Positions 11,137 to 24,141 of a stretch of DNA of 64,000 nt are shown here, in pieces. The position numbers were made by a program, and so were the translations under genes. The notes below the pieces were generated by a model. That model was not told where the DNA came from. It ran no database searches and was given only the letters and a program-made list of their open reading frames with translations. Numbering within the stretch: position 1 is the stretch's first letter; each line of letters opens with the position of its first letter. The DNA is from Ooceraea biroi (Eukaryota > Arthropoda > Insecta > Hymenoptera > Formicidae), in NCBI RefSeq assembly GCF_003672135.1, contig NC_039516.1, forward strand, positions 6,555,838 to 6,619,837. The letters run 5' to 3'.

Positions 11137-11951
11137 TAATATATCCGTATTTTTAATTTGTTTTAATTGAAAGAATGTTAAATTTATTCAGAATAAAGAT
11201 AAAATCGAAAATGGGAACTTGTTTCTCTCACGAAACTTTCATCCCTTTGGGATTCAAAGGATCGACGATGCAGAAGAAATAGGAACTCAGAGGAAAAAAC
11301 GCGTTTGATTAAAGATGGAAGATAATTTGACTGTGAGGCAACCAGAAGATCAGGATACTTTTTTCTGTACCATTTCTTTTTTCGTATTGCTTGTTGCGCG
11401 TTGTGAACTAATGAAAAGTACATTCGCCATCGGGCATGATGGTTGTGTAAACTCGTTTCAGCCGACCTTCCCATCGCTATAGTGTCTTCCGGGATTCCAC
11501 CTTTCCAAGAGACGAAGAGTGGAGAGACGGTGTACACGATCGATAAGAATCTGCTACGGTGGTCAATGTTCGTGGAATGTGTGCCAAGCAGCGGTAGTAC
11601 GTCATGCGTCTCGCGCGAATCGCGACAAAACAAAATAACGATTGATATTCCACGTACCCCTTCATCATGGGATTTTTAGGTCGGGGGTACATGATGGAAT
11701 TCGAACGCGCTAAAAATTCGGCAAAGGTGCTGGTACGCGAGACAATCGCGTTCCGTTTAATCTTACTACTCGACTACGAAACTCTAACGCCAAATACGAC
11801 TTTAGACAGAATGTATAAAAACTTACGATTTTACATAAACGTAAGTATAATGAAATATATTTACTCACATTGAATATCTTTGTAAAAATAAGATCCCTCT
11901 ATTTTTTCTTTAGAGTTCATGATAATCAATAAATGATAATTTGCCAAAAAT

Positions 11952-11983
11952 AGAGAAAGAGAAAGAGAAAGAGAGAGAGAGAG
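11952..11983. repeat. GA-rich tract
   Basis: AGAGAAAGAGAAAGAGAAAG continues as a perfect GA run, in an AT-rich setting. It is low-complexity sequence. Confidence 0.75.
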
Positions 11984-12341
11984 CAAATGTCATTTCTTAC
12001 GTTTTTTCCTTTATTCAGCAAGTTTAATTACGTCAAATTTATCCTATCAAGAATCCATTTGTCTAATTTTCTGCTGCCAGAATTCAAAAACGTTCGTGAC
12101 GAAATCGATCAATCGTACGATAACCTCTTGTGATTTTACCCCTTCCCTATTCCAGTCTTTGTCTCTTGTCGAAGAAGCGGGTAGTAAATCGCGCGCCTCC
12201 CCGTATCTTCTTTGGGCTCCACGGATACGTACGCCCGAATGAATGCACCACAAAAAGGACGCTCGGTAAAGTATACATGTACGCGCTGCGCGAAATTGCC
12301 GTCAAAAGCGAAACTACTCTCCGCGGGAATACGAGTTTTAA

Positions 12342-12689
12342 ATGGAAAAATGCTCGTATCGCGAATACATAAACCGATCGCCATTGCGGCTTCCCTCTCT
12401 CATTGCAATTATTTCATTAGCGAATGCGATTTTGATCTACATACGACACATCTTAGAAAACTCGGAGTCAGATACGGCTGCGTTATACCAGCTCGAAAAT
12501 ACAATCGCCCGACGATCTTATGATCCCGAAGAAGGACAGCCAGCGGGACGCGGCCCTCCGGGGGTGTCGTCACCCACGGGGGGATCCATCAAAAGTTCCG
12601 GTCCGAGCAGCTCGGGAGGCAGTAAAGCATTCGTTACAAACGCGGAACGTCGAGGCCGATGGTCGACGTACGACCTGCCTGCGGCATAA
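12342..12689 (+). CDS. candidate ORF with Gly/Ser/Pro-rich C-terminal half, product unknown
   Basis: A 115-codon ATG frame. Residues about 20-38 are hydrophobic (SLIAIISLANAILIYIRHI). From about residue 58 the composition changes to Gly, Ser and Pro (EEGQPAGRGPPGVSSPTGGS), as in disordered protein segments, and the frame ends AERRGRWSTYDLPAA. The RRGRW piece faintly recalls the RGRW motif of long TSC22/Bunched isoforms, but the spacing and flanks do not fit and I do not claim homology. The next 450 bases have further Ser/Thr-rich open stretches in other frames (12812-13156). Unproven. Confidence 0.15.
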   Translation: MEKCSYREYINRSPLRLPSLIAIISLANAILIYIRHILENSESDTAALYQLENTIARRSYDPEEGQPAGRGPPGVSSPTGGSIKSSGPSSSGGSKAFVTNAERRGRWSTYDLPAA

Positions 12690-14281
12690 CGAACGTCAGA
12701 TAAAACACGTGGGGACTCCTCCGGAACACGATAGCGTGCTCCAGCGGACGTTCTCGTGGAGAGGTCCGGCTTGCTCGGGGACTCGGGCGAGTCGCGAGTT
12801 TAGGAATCGATTTGCAAGTAAAACGTCCGATAGGGCCCCGTGCTTGTCGTTCCCTCCCTCGTCATCGTTACGAGCGACGTTCACGGGAGAAAAAGGGACA
12901 CGTGGGCTCCCTTCTATCCCCCTCGCCTCCGCGTCCTCCGGGTGCGGTCCGATGCAGCGCCTCTGAATTTACGATCCCGGGAGACAGCGCGAGGATCGAC
13001 GACCGATACACGTCGAGATCCTATCTAACGGGTGTCGTACACGAAAGTGACTTACGAACTGACGCGACGACTGTGGAGACGACGGTTGCTACCACCGCTG
13101 AAAGCAGCTCTTCTTCTCTCTCTTTCTCTTTGCAACACTGGGAACGATCCAGTTGAGGATGTGAGTAATGATGTCGCGCATCGCGGCCAAATAACATCCC
13201 TTTCGAGAACGATGAACCGTTTCCTGCATCCGTTGATTTTATGTTTTATGAGAATCGTTTCAGATTTGTCGGAATCCGATGAAGCCAAGTCGCGAGATGG
13301 CCGATCAGAGGCGACGATGTCGTAGAAAAATGGTCGACCCTATCGAGACGACGTTGCGCTAAGGTGCAATGGGTTCAAGGCCGCAAACGCGTCCGCTCGG
13401 ATTACCTGCGCGGCCACTCCCCGCCACACCCTGCGTTTATTCCGTCGCGCGGATACACGTCGCCGGGTCTTGTCAGGCCCGGGGTGCTATAATTCGTTTA
13501 TCGGTCGACACGTCTCCCGGATCGGTCCCAGGAACTGGCACGGCGCTTTATCTCGATGAGACCAGAAGAAATTCGCTTGCGCGAATAACCACCAGCCTGT
13601 CCCGCACGATAAGATGGATAGGCGGTTAAGAGATGTGTGTCAGGTCGTAAATGTGAAATTCGTCAACTGAAAAACAGATTTCGTACACGGGGATACTTGC
13701 GTCAGCGCGAAGGACACCAGGACCTTTTTCGTGAATCATGATCGCGCGGTAGCCTCCCGACGTGTCATCGCAAATGCGCAATTAAGCGCAGATTACGCCT
13801 CGTCGAAGATTCATCGATTCGATAACACGTTGCGTAACGTCGCCCTCGGCCCCGTGTCCTCGCATCGCGCGAGAAGGCACTTCAAAATGAGATCTCTCCA
13901 AACGTAATCGTGCACTCGCAGGAGAAAGTCGAAAAAGTTATTTGGCTCACGAGAGAAGCAAGCTCTACGTATCTAAAATTACATTTGCATTATAATAATA
14001 CCAATATTGATACAAACGGAATCCTTCATTTAAATGAAAACAGCACAGTTACGTACAAACATATCTTTTAATATCCACTCTTGTGCATTTTACTAAATCC
14101 GAAATAAAATCATGCAAACTAATAATGTACAAAAAGCAATTTTTTAAGCCAGATTACGTATCAAAAATTCACGCTTTTGACGTTCATGTCAAGTGGCAGC
14201 AGTAGGGTTCAGAAACAAGGAGAACAAACTGAGAGCATATCAAAATTGACGATATTGATTTGGCTCATCGAGAACCTTCGT

Positions 14282-14321
14282 AAAGGAAAGAAGACAGAAA
14301 GAGAGAGAAAAAGGGAGAGAA
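14282..14321. repeat. GA-rich polypurine tract
   Basis: About 40 bases nearly all A and G (AAAGGAAAGAAGACAGAAAG and onward). It is low complexity and explains the Lys/Arg/Glu-rich frame crossing it. Confidence 0.7.
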
Positions 14322-15398
14322 CGACCGAGATCAGCGAAGAGCCACCTTGCACTCGTATCGATACGAGGACGAGGAACGAGTCATCGAGGCAGTCTGGACG
14401 ATTCTCGGTACAGGGAGACGTGCCTCGGGAGACAACTAACCGGCGGAGTGCTATGCCGTCTGGACCAGCTCCTCTCGCCCCGATAAACACTCCTCGTCCC
14501 TCTCTCGTTATCGCGCTCTCGGCAGACAGCTCTCCTCCGCGCGGCCGCTGTTAGAAAAAGGCGATCCTCCCCGTTTGCACGTGCAGATAGCGAATCGCAC
14601 GGGGCTTCGTCATCGCGAGGAGCTCGCCGTTCCGGCCACCGACACCGTCGAAATTCGACGGTGACGCTCGCGGAATGCCGCGTGCGGTCCAATTTCCATC
14701 GGCGGGCCCGACGCGACGCGCGATGGAACGCGCCGTTTCTTCTCGCCGCAGGACGAGAGCGTTACTTTTATTAAGGACAGCGAGCGCATTCGTGAGATAG
14801 CGCGGGGCCCCATTATGTCAAGTCCGATGCGCGTCACGTCGATGTGTAAAAATATTCGATATAAATTCCATGTATAATAAAACGAACGATTAAAATATAG
14901 CGACGAGACGAAACTGAATTCACGCGCAAAGTGAAGTGAAGCGAAGACCGCGGACCGTGCGAAAGGCACGTGAATCCACCGATCGTCCTTCTCTCCTCGT
15001 TCCGACGCGAAAGCGTTCCGTACAGGTCGGTGACGGTCGAGGCGAACGACGTAGAACCCGCGCCGTGAAGGCGCTCTTCGTGCCGTTCTAGCACAATTAT
15101 CATCCATTTACCGGCCATCAGGCAGTTAGGAGCGATTACGGCTATCATAGCTGGTTTCGTCAGCGACAGCGAGAGGAGCAAACGAGGGTGACAGACAGTC
15201 CCGTGTACCGTAATGGCGTCGCTACGCGCGGAGACCGTCAAACGATTAGCGGATCCACCTGTCATCGTAGATCCTAACCGCTCCCAGTAACGCGGACCCA
15301 TTATCATCGCATCAAGACGCCCTAATGCCGCGTATCCGTTTTCAGGCCGTCGCTGATTGCTCCCCGCCGATTCTCTCTTTCTCCTTTGGGTCGCTCGT

Positions 15399-15413
15399 GC
15401 GCGCGCGCGCGCG
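15399..15413. repeat. (GC)n alternation
   Basis: GCGCGCGCGCGCGCG is a 15-base pure CpG alternation, the kind of sequence lost in heavily methylated genomes. A similar (CG)7 run lies at 48605-48618. Confidence 0.85.
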
Positions 15414-16200
15414 AGGGCCTTACGAAATCGATTCACGATCTGGGACGCACTTTCGTCACCAAAATGTCACAGGATGTCAGGTGTCAGACGCCGGGGATGA
15501 CGCTGACCCCTTTCGCGCGGTAACAAGGAGCTCGTAATGGGAAAATCGTTAATGTCAGAACAATTTTATTTCAGGAAGAAATCTTGCCCTTTCCCCCGAC
15601 GCGGTTTCGAAGGGATAACTCAAAAGTGTCAGAATGAAATTTCAGATACCGATCTGTAAATTGCCTTAAAAAGAAACATGAAGCTTTTATAGATGTTATC
15701 TTTGTGATGATCTTGAACAGTTCTTATTTATGAGATGGATTAAAGTCGAATTGACTTGTAAATATGCTAGCAGTATAATCAGTAAAATCAAACATCAATG
15801 TCTGAAATTATGTAATTTATATTTATATAGCAAGAGAAAGATAAATACTGCATGCCGGTAGACGCGTTTAATTTTATCTACTTTAACAGCTTTTAAGATG
15901 AAAAAAATTAATGCATGTCTCATTCCCATTTGCCCGCTCCAGGAAATGATTCCGCGGTGGATTCACAATGCGAATTCAGGACTTTCTCATCCCATGTCGC
16001 TGGTCGCAGGTATCAGCGTCATCAACGTGCCAGGAGTGCCACTGACGGAGTCAAACGGAGTTTCCGAAGTCATCAGCAAAGTCCGCGACGTATACTCGCT
16101 ACCTACTAGTAGCAGTTCGCGGTGATTCCCGTGCTCGCGAGAATATCGTTACTTTTGACAGGCACGTTCGCTGCGCGCTGACTCGACGAGAATATTTACT

Positions 16201-19200
16201 GCGCCGACTGATCTGTCAGCTGATCGCGCCCACGTATTTTTATTCCAGTTTCTTGCCGGCGCGATGCTGAAGAGCTGCTGCTGCTACGATCGCTCCACGC
16301 TCGCGTCCGTATGCGAACTCGCCACCGGAGGGAATCGAAGGCAGGAGAAAAGGTTTTGCGTGGACGAACGACGACTCTCCAAGAAGAGTCTCTCTTCTTG
16401 ACGTTTCCTCTGTTTCTTTCTCCCTTTCGTCCGTTCGTTCGTCGTCCTTCGGCCTTTCCTCTTTCTCCGTTCGTGGCCAATGAATGCCGATCCGCTGATG
16501 CGCGCCGATCCGGCTGGTTTGACGAGGCCTGATGGATGCTCCTGGAATCCCGGGACTCCGCTCGGCTCGGCCGTGCAACGAGCAAAATCGCGGTTTAAAT
16601 CGGCAATGCGAGCGCATAGTTAGATATTCCCGATGACGACGACCACGACGAGACTGGGGTTTTCGATACACAAACGATCGCCGCCCTATTGTATTGGAGG
16701 CACCTAACCGTGCTGATATAGCTGGAAATACCGGGTCCGTAGTCCCCGATAGCGCTTCGTTCCAGCGATCAGCCCGGGACCGGGATTCTTGTCAGGACTG
16801 GTTCCTCGGCGCGGAGAATGCCGCCAGTGACTCGAGCCGGCGACACTGACTCCGCCACGGAGCTGGACGTATTTAATGCATACCGAGAATAATCGAGAAC
16901 GATTTGTTTAACCGTATCTAATCCCCTTATGCCTGGATTGACGTCGATTTGCCGCGGCCCGATTTACGCCGGCGAGCATAGTAGCGAGCACGCATGAACG
17001 CCGACGCGTTCCACGAAACGGATCGTTGAGATTCATCGAGCGCGCAAGTGTTCCATCATATTAACGGCTTGTCTGAATTAATGAACAAGGTGATCTCTGA
17101 TGCTCGACGGGCCCTACCGTACCGCGGGGTCCTAAGGTCGACAAATCGGTAGCCTCGAGAATTCGTTTCTCGGGGTGTTAATCACTGTCTCAACGTTCCA
17201 ATCATTTCGTTCTATCGACTCATCAGGTCTATAATTATTACAGGATTGATGATGTGTTACTATGAAGCGGTACCAAGAAAGATGTGTTTCCGAAATCTCT
17301 GACTCGTACATATACGCGCTCATGGAAAGCAGTAGTTTCCTTACTTAGTATTTCTTTCCTTTTTTGGTCGAATCAGTATCTTATTTTAACAATTTCTCAA
17401 TAATTCTGTATAAGGAATGTAGGAAATTTTATATTACTTTAAGGACATGTGGATGTCCCTTTTTGTCAGACATTACATCTGTTATCTGCTCATGTTCCTT
17501 ACATCTCTTTTTCTCTCTTACCATCTTCGCGTCTAACATTGTAATCTGGCATAAAAATGCGTCACGTTCAGGAGCTTGATTGCAAAGTTATCATTCTGCG
17601 AGAGCACAAATCGACCTCGACGACAACGATGAAGAAAAAGAAGCAGAAGCACAGGTGGACGCGAAGCAACGCGATGGCCGTTACCTCCTCGTTTCCGGGA
17701 ACTGGAAATGCACACTCTCGAAGGTATCTATGATGAGACCTAAACCTTGCGGCAACGCCTCTTACTAGCCATCGTGGCACTGCATCGACACGGTAGTATA
17801 AGGGCCAAACGATCGATCGACCGATCCAACCCCGTACACGTTCCCGATGCGAAAAAAAGGGAAGGGTGGCAGGGAGGGAATGGTTAGCGGGTAGGAAGTA
17901 CGCGATCTTCCACGTTTCCAAGTCGCGTTATTATCGCTGATCACGTAGCTACTTAGAAGCGGCTCCTCTCTGCTCACCGCTCTTTTATACCGTAGGTATC
18001 TCTCCTCTACGTGGCAAGGTAGCCGGGTGAGCGAGCTGCCTGGTTTTACTCGTTCCTCGCCGTCTCTCTCTTCCTCTGTTTCTCCATCTCGCTTGATCGT
18101 CATCATCTCCTCCATCCGCCGCCTCCTCCTCTCTGTTTCTCACCCTTTCCGTACTCGCGCGGCATCCTCGTGGGTATTTGTGCTTCGGTAGGTACAGACG
18201 AGCGGGTCCCCGGCTTGGCCAGACAGCGCTGCGCCTCCGCGAGCTTCCAGGAATCGCGCGAGTGCTCGCGCGAGGAGAAAGGACGTGCGACGCGGACACA
18301 CGGAGGTGAAGGAGGCGGAGGAAGACGAGGGAAACGACGGTAGGGGCCTGCTTTTCCCCCTGCACAAGGAGCACCCGGATGACTAGACGGTGGGAACTGT
18401 TCCCCGGTTATACGGAGGTGAACCCGGCACGTCGCATTGGCCGGTCTTGTTTTGACGCCGCGCTACGCCGTGCCGACGAGTGCACGAGAGAAGTGCATCG
18501 ACCTCTAAGGTCGTTGCGCTATCCTCGACCTACGGTCACCGCGTGTCATGACCGAGACCGAAGGAAATGCTTTTCCCTCCCTCTCCTCGTTGATGGTTGG
18601 TAACGTATTCGAGTGCCGGGAAAATACGATGATTCCGGTGTGTTCGAGTGAACCATGACTCGAGAGTAACATATCGAGGTTGCTGAGGAAGCCTGAAGAC
18701 TCTGAAATTCACGTTTGGCGCAAGAGTACCTCTAGCGTCTTTAACTCAAGCGGTCCCGAAATTGATACGGGCTCGGAATATTCATTATCCCCTACAGGGC
18801 ACCGACTTCTCTTGCCAGGTCTTCTCGGGAGAGAGCTGGACTAGGCACAATAACTATCAAGCCGTGCTTATTGTCCTTCCTTCAGGCGGGATGCCGACCA
18901 GGGCCGCGAAGCGATTCCCATTGTTGAAGACGTACGCGTGTACGCCCGGCGATACGCAGCCGCCTTCTCTCTCGCCGCCTAAGATCTATCGATGGAATTT
19001 GCGTATGTAGATTAACTCCCCTGCTGGAGCGGCTATTGTTCCTGAAGGAGGCGAGGAAGAACGGGGACCGAGGCACTCGGCAGGACGTGTACACACGCTC
19101 GTTAGGAGGCGCATCCGAAGGAGGTAGATTCCTATGACGAAGTACACGTGAAGCAACCCCGCTCCGATAGCTTCCGAACGCGATATTACAACAGCTGGAT

Positions 19201-20100
19201 TGAAACGTGAACAGCAAGCTCGTGTTTCGTTCATCGGGATGCAAAATAAAAGAACGCGTGTAACTATTGTAAGTTATGCGCTGCATTAAATCTCTCATAT
19301 TTTTCCCATTCGAGTTATTTTATTACTCAATAAATAAAAAGTTTTTTAATTATTTAAGATCATATTTCTCTACGATTTACGTTATTTAGAATTAAAAAGC
19401 CTCTGCAACAGGGGTAACTTGATAATTCTTATCTACTAGACGGTGCATTTATTTTATCTCAAATTTTCGCGTTTTTTGATGCTTATGACTATCTTTCAAT
19501 TATAAATCTTTTTGACGGATATAAAGCGTCAGTCGATGTAATACAGCACGAGGGACGATCGAGTCCGCGGGATCAGCGAGAATCGCAATCTGTGAAATCC
19601 GATGTGAAGGAACTCTCCTCCGTGCAGTTCCTTCAAGCATGCGGCGTGTCTCGTCCATCCGTACGTACGTGTGCGTGCGCGCCTGCGTTCGTGTCCGGAC
19701 TCGTAATAAAAAAATTGACGACATCGCCACCGCGCCGGCGACACGACGGCTCCCCGCCGACCACTAGCTATTGATCAGCGGCTCTCTTGTGTCCGTGCCG
19801 TGCTCGCCGGCTCTGGAAAGTAAGCCTTGGACCGATCCCGGCGTGGCGGTTCGAAGGGGACGACAAGGAGGCGCTTTATTCTGTCCGAGGACTTTCGAAT
19901 TCGGCCGGAGAGCACAAGGCGCGATTCATTAGTCCTTTTGACGGCGCGCCACCCCGCGTCCTTTAATGATCTCGTCACCGCGAGTCCGATTCTGATCCTC
20001 TTTCCCAAACTACGCGAGCTCGTTCGAAGCCTTTACCAGAACACACGTTGGAGGTTCAATATTGCAAATTAAAGATATCGGTCGATAGAGATCTCGACAT
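16201..20100. other. non-coding block with G-quadruplex motif
   Basis: No gene is seen. The block is GC-rich at 16200-17150 and 17600-19150, with AT-rich interruptions at 17340-17560 and 19290-19500. It holds the G4 motif at 17859-17878. Overlapping minus-strand frames at 17568-18374 are rich in Arg, Ser and Pro, as expected from CpG-rich DNA. Confidence 0.55.
17859..17878 (+). repeat. canonical G-quadruplex motif
   Basis: Four GGG runs at 17859-17861, 17864-17866, 17872-17874 and 17876-17878 are separated by loops of 2, 5 and 1 nt, which meets the standard four-by-three, loop 1-7 rule. It is seen in the sequence. Folding in the cell and any regulatory role are not shown. Confidence 0.7.
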
Positions 20101-20935
20101 AGTTCACTAAATCTCATTGCTTGTTTCTGAAACTGGTACAAATGCACTGTAGTCTTGAGTATCATCTAATGCTTAATGATTGCATATTTTTCTTCACTAT
20201 CTGCTCTTCAATATCCGTAATTAGATTCAACTAGGTACACGAAGCCGCGCAAATTGGCATACCGATTTTAATTGACTGCGCTTCCCGAGCGAATTCACAT
20301 CGCACGCATTTAATGGGTAATTTATGCCATGGCGAACGACATTTCAACACGGACGCGTTTCATTACGGGGAGAGTCGTAGGTCAGCACAGGTGGTGATAG
20401 GTGGTGATAGGTGTGCTCGAGAATCGCTCGTACTTTATCCTTAACGTTGCCGTACGTCATTTACTCGGCGGTAACTGGCTCGATTACTGTCCGAGAGATC
20501 GCCGGCTTCAAGGTGGGTCCCGGCAAGAATCGTCGCGAGCATTGCGGTTGCTCGTGGTGCACGACGATGCTTTAATCTTCGAGGAATCCCCCGTTCTTTT
20601 TGCCGAGACGTCGACAGATCCTTCGCCACGGTCCCGTTACTTCTCTCAAGCGCAGAATTGTCTTTTTATGAGGTACAACACGATCGCGTTGTAAAGGCAA
20701 CTTCGATACGCCGCCGAATTGCCGTGAAAATGTTTCTTCCTCGTTAACGTCAACAATTATCGTGGTTGCCTGAGCTTTCTCCGCGGAAATTTTTGCGCGC
20801 CATGTTTTAAAAGAATGATTCATAATTCTTAGCATTTAGTTCTTTAACAATCATTTGAAATATCATAATAGATATCTGAGACAAACATGCTTTCTTCGCA
20901 AATATATTTTAAATTAGACTTTTTTAGTGATCCTT

Positions 20936-20997
20936 TCTCTTATTTCTTTTTTATTAATGTTTTTTTCTTATTTCTCTTATTACTTTTTTATTGATGT
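20936..20997. repeat. 25-bp imperfect direct repeat in T-rich DNA
   Basis: Positions 20936-20960 and 20973-20997 match at 23 of 25 bases, spaced 37 bp start to start. Both read TCTCTTATT followed by TTTTTTATT and end ATGT. It is a small local duplication in low-complexity sequence. Confidence 0.6.
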
Positions 20998-23900
20998 AAA
21001 AATAGCATCTAATATATTGCAATCTGACGTTTAACTTAATTGCGCTGAAAGAACGGTGAGGGCTCGGCATAGGAACGAGCAAACAGATTTAGGCAATTTA
21101 TTGCTTCCTGTCTCCGTTTCGAGGCAAACGCACAATTTTACGCACAATTAGAGACCGTTTCGCCGGTCGGAATTAGAAACTCTGAGTGTTTGAACGACGA
21201 GCTGCATCGTCGATAATTTACTCGCTAACGCACGCGCGATCCACGTTTAGCGTTCTCCACTCGTGAGATCGATATCGATACCGGTTCAATGATGTCGGTA
21301 GTGGTCGCCTGCCGGACATAGCGCCGATAAGGCTAATCGTCCTAATTGCATCAACGACTTTATCGCCGAGATTAAACCTCCCTCTAGAGCATCATTACTT
21401 AGTAGGCACGCGATACGTTGCGAGCGACGTGTGCGCTAATCGAAGCTAGGTCAGATTGAGGAAATGACGCGTGGATTGAGATTATGATAAAGAGTTTAAC
21501 CGTTAAAAGGATTATTTATCGCTGGTACATTGTAACGCTGAAACGCGACGGAGCGTGTCCCGCATTTCATTCATTTCTTCCCATTCGTCGAATATCCGCC
21601 GTTTCCCGTTAGAGTAATCGATCGATTATTGATGAGTGAAAATATCACTCTCCTCGCGAGCATACATACGAGTCGACAGAAAATTACCAAGAGATCTCTT
21701 TGTGACAGCCTGCGAATGCGTTATTCAATCAATTGGTAAATACGCGGGGAAAGAGTACGCGAGGTAAAGAGTCGTCGTAATCCGGGTAAGTAGAATAGCG
21801 CGATCTCTTGACGAGAAAATTAATAGTGTCTCTCTCATTAGTATCGATATTTTCCGATACACATTTTTATCTGCAATATCCATTTCTCCCGATTACTACT
21901 AAAGAATTAGCATTACTTCTCATTTCTGGTGGCAATATGTTGAATTAATTAATGTTGAAATTCCATATTGTTATACGCGATGGATCCGATTGCACTTGAT
22001 CTTAAATGAACGTGACTTTTCCAAGTATATTTCTGGTATAACGGCGAATGTGCGTTTTCAGGTTGCACATAATGCGACGTGTACGGTATATTGAATAGAC
22101 GAACGTCACACGCGCGAATCCGAGGAACGAGCGTGAAAAAAGAGCGATGGGACGCGAGGCACGAGAGGATGCGCGTATGCGTGGGAACGCATTTCCATTA
22201 AATCACTCGACTTCTTGCGCTACCGCGACGACAACGATCGTCGACGTCGGAAACGTCGAAGCTAGCCATAAAGCACACCGGACGACGATTCTCGGTCAGG
22301 ATGTCGACTTTCTAAGGTCTCTCCTAAAAGAGAGGCTTCTCGATCGCTGTCGATTTAGCAACCAGGATGTCGTCCGAATTCGAACATCCGAGATCGCTAA
22401 TTTTCACTTATTGTCGCGTACGATGATCAGCTTGCGTCACTACAAAATTGCAGATGGCCCAACGTTACAATTATCTTGATTAGTGCCTAATGTTGCATTC
22501 AATTCGATAGTATCACATCAATTTAGATTTCCTAAACTTCTTCATTGATTATGTTTAGATACAGCTACTGGGAAGATTGAAAGACAGTGAAAAAGTCAAG
22601 AAATGTAATTCGCCAAGACAAGTGGGAAGATTATCTCAAACGTTTTTGAAAACGTACCGCGACCTCATCATCGAGGACGACACGTTTCTACGTCCGTTTA
22701 GCGTGAAAAACCTTCGATCCAGCACAAACACTCGTATCCGATCCTCGTACCGATCTCCATTGGCAGACTAGCCAGGTGACCGATGACTAAGATAATCGTG
22801 CCATCGGCCGATTGTAATTGGCTCGTGTAAAATCCTATCTGCGCGTGCTGCTAAACGCAGTAAATCAGCGCCGGGTTAAGAATCGCTTATAAATAACCAA
22901 TTAGAAACACCTGCGTGTGCAAGCCGATCTCGAAGCGTAGCTGAGCTAGGCTCGACCTTATCCCGTCGGAATGCAGATGCGCGATTCGCTTTGATCTTTG
23001 TTCTCGCGATCTCTTTGTATCGGCGCGCCTGCCGTGGCATTTTCAGAGTTGACAGATCTTTCTAAAAGTCGCGATATTGATTAACTCCCATTCGTTGTAA
23101 CTGCATCTGGAATGACGTAACGCTCCTGCATTCAGGAAAGGAGTGTACTGGAAAGATGGAGGAAGAAGTGAAAGAATGAGTGAGGAAAATTTCTCTTGCT
23201 CTCGGAACGTACGAAACAGCCTTTAGGCATCAAGAAAGACACTGCTCTTGGGAGCGATCGAAGAAGGAGCAAGATAGGGACGGCCATGAGGATCGTCGTG
23301 TCGTTTGTCTACGCCACAACGTGAAGCACGCATCGACGCTCGCGTGGGAAGATCGCGCTCCCATTCCGCTCGTACGCGCGCGCCGCGAAACTCCGCGAGA
23401 GCAGGTTTCCCCGATTTATGCGAAATTACCGTCGCGCGATGATGCGTCCGACGTTCGTTGCAAGATGCATTGAACGCGTGTAACAAAGAAATGCCGAGGA
23501 GAGCTGATCCTCCGTCTCGTAGGCGGCATTCAAATTCTGAGGATAGCGCGACAACGTGCAGCGTACTCCAATCGTCGCGCACGAGCGAAGTCCTCATCCT
23601 CAGCGAGCGCACGTAAACAGAACGACAAGGTCTGCTAAAATATAATGAAGTATGTCAAACTCGTTGACGCTAAAGTGCGCCTTTTCGAAAGCTTTGGTAT
23701 TCAGATAGAGAGTAATGAAAAACAATTTAGAATAATAATGATCAATTTTCCACGCGTTCTCGTTACAAGCACGCTTCAATGGCTTCAGTGTGGTATGTAT
23801 AAAAGGCATTCTTCAACTTCAACAGGCACGCGCGAATGTCTTTTCACCTTCCCGTTCCGTTTGGGAGACTATTGTCTCGCCTACTGCCGACTGCTAATTG

Positions 23901-24096
23901 AATTAAGCGCGGCTCGTACTTCTCGCTTTAATCCCTCTCACTCGGCTGTGGCTTGTAACGCCGATACAATTTGTCCGGAGCGCATTTTATTTATCGCGGC
24001 CGCGCGAGAACTCGCTTCCGAGAACGCGCGGAGGCCCGGCATCTCGCTCGATAAGTCACTCGAGGCGGGGAAAAAGAGAGAAGACACTGCCAGACG

Positions 24097-24141
24097 ATGG
24101 TGGTGGTGGTGGTGGTGGTAGTGGCGGTGGTGGTGATGGTG
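24097..24141. repeat. interrupted (TGG)n trinucleotide tract
   Basis: Seven perfect TGG units from 24098 are followed by interrupted copies (GTGGCGGTGGTGGTGATGG). Depending on frame it would encode Trp, Val or Gly runs, which explains the odd homopolymer peptides of the frames crossing it. The G-rich strand could form two-layer quadruplexes. Confidence 0.9.

Larger units (their letters stand above)
9592..12341. other. non-coding block flanking a candidate ORF
   Basis: Apart from the candidate at 10383-10619, no gene is seen. GA tracts lie at 10167-10195 and 11952-11983, and two adjacent inverted repeats lie at 11079-11136. The stretch from about 11860 to 12060 is AT-rich. The other open frames overlap each other on opposite strands and show no recognisable domain. 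Confidence 0.55.
12690..16200. other. non-coding block, GC-rich with two AT-rich islands
   Basis: No gene is recognised. A polypurine tract lies at 14282-14321 and a GC alternation at 15399-15413. AT-rich islands lie at about 13970-14160 and 15640-15900. Minus-strand frames of 165 and 200 codons at 14610-15436 overlap each other and start at non-ATG codons. They contain nothing I recognise. Confidence 0.55.

Noticed and set aside
14834..15436. 200-codon minus-strand frame
   Set aside because: It starts at GTG, is overlapped by a 165-codon frame on the same strand, and its C-terminal part is coded by AT-rich DNA. No domain is seen.
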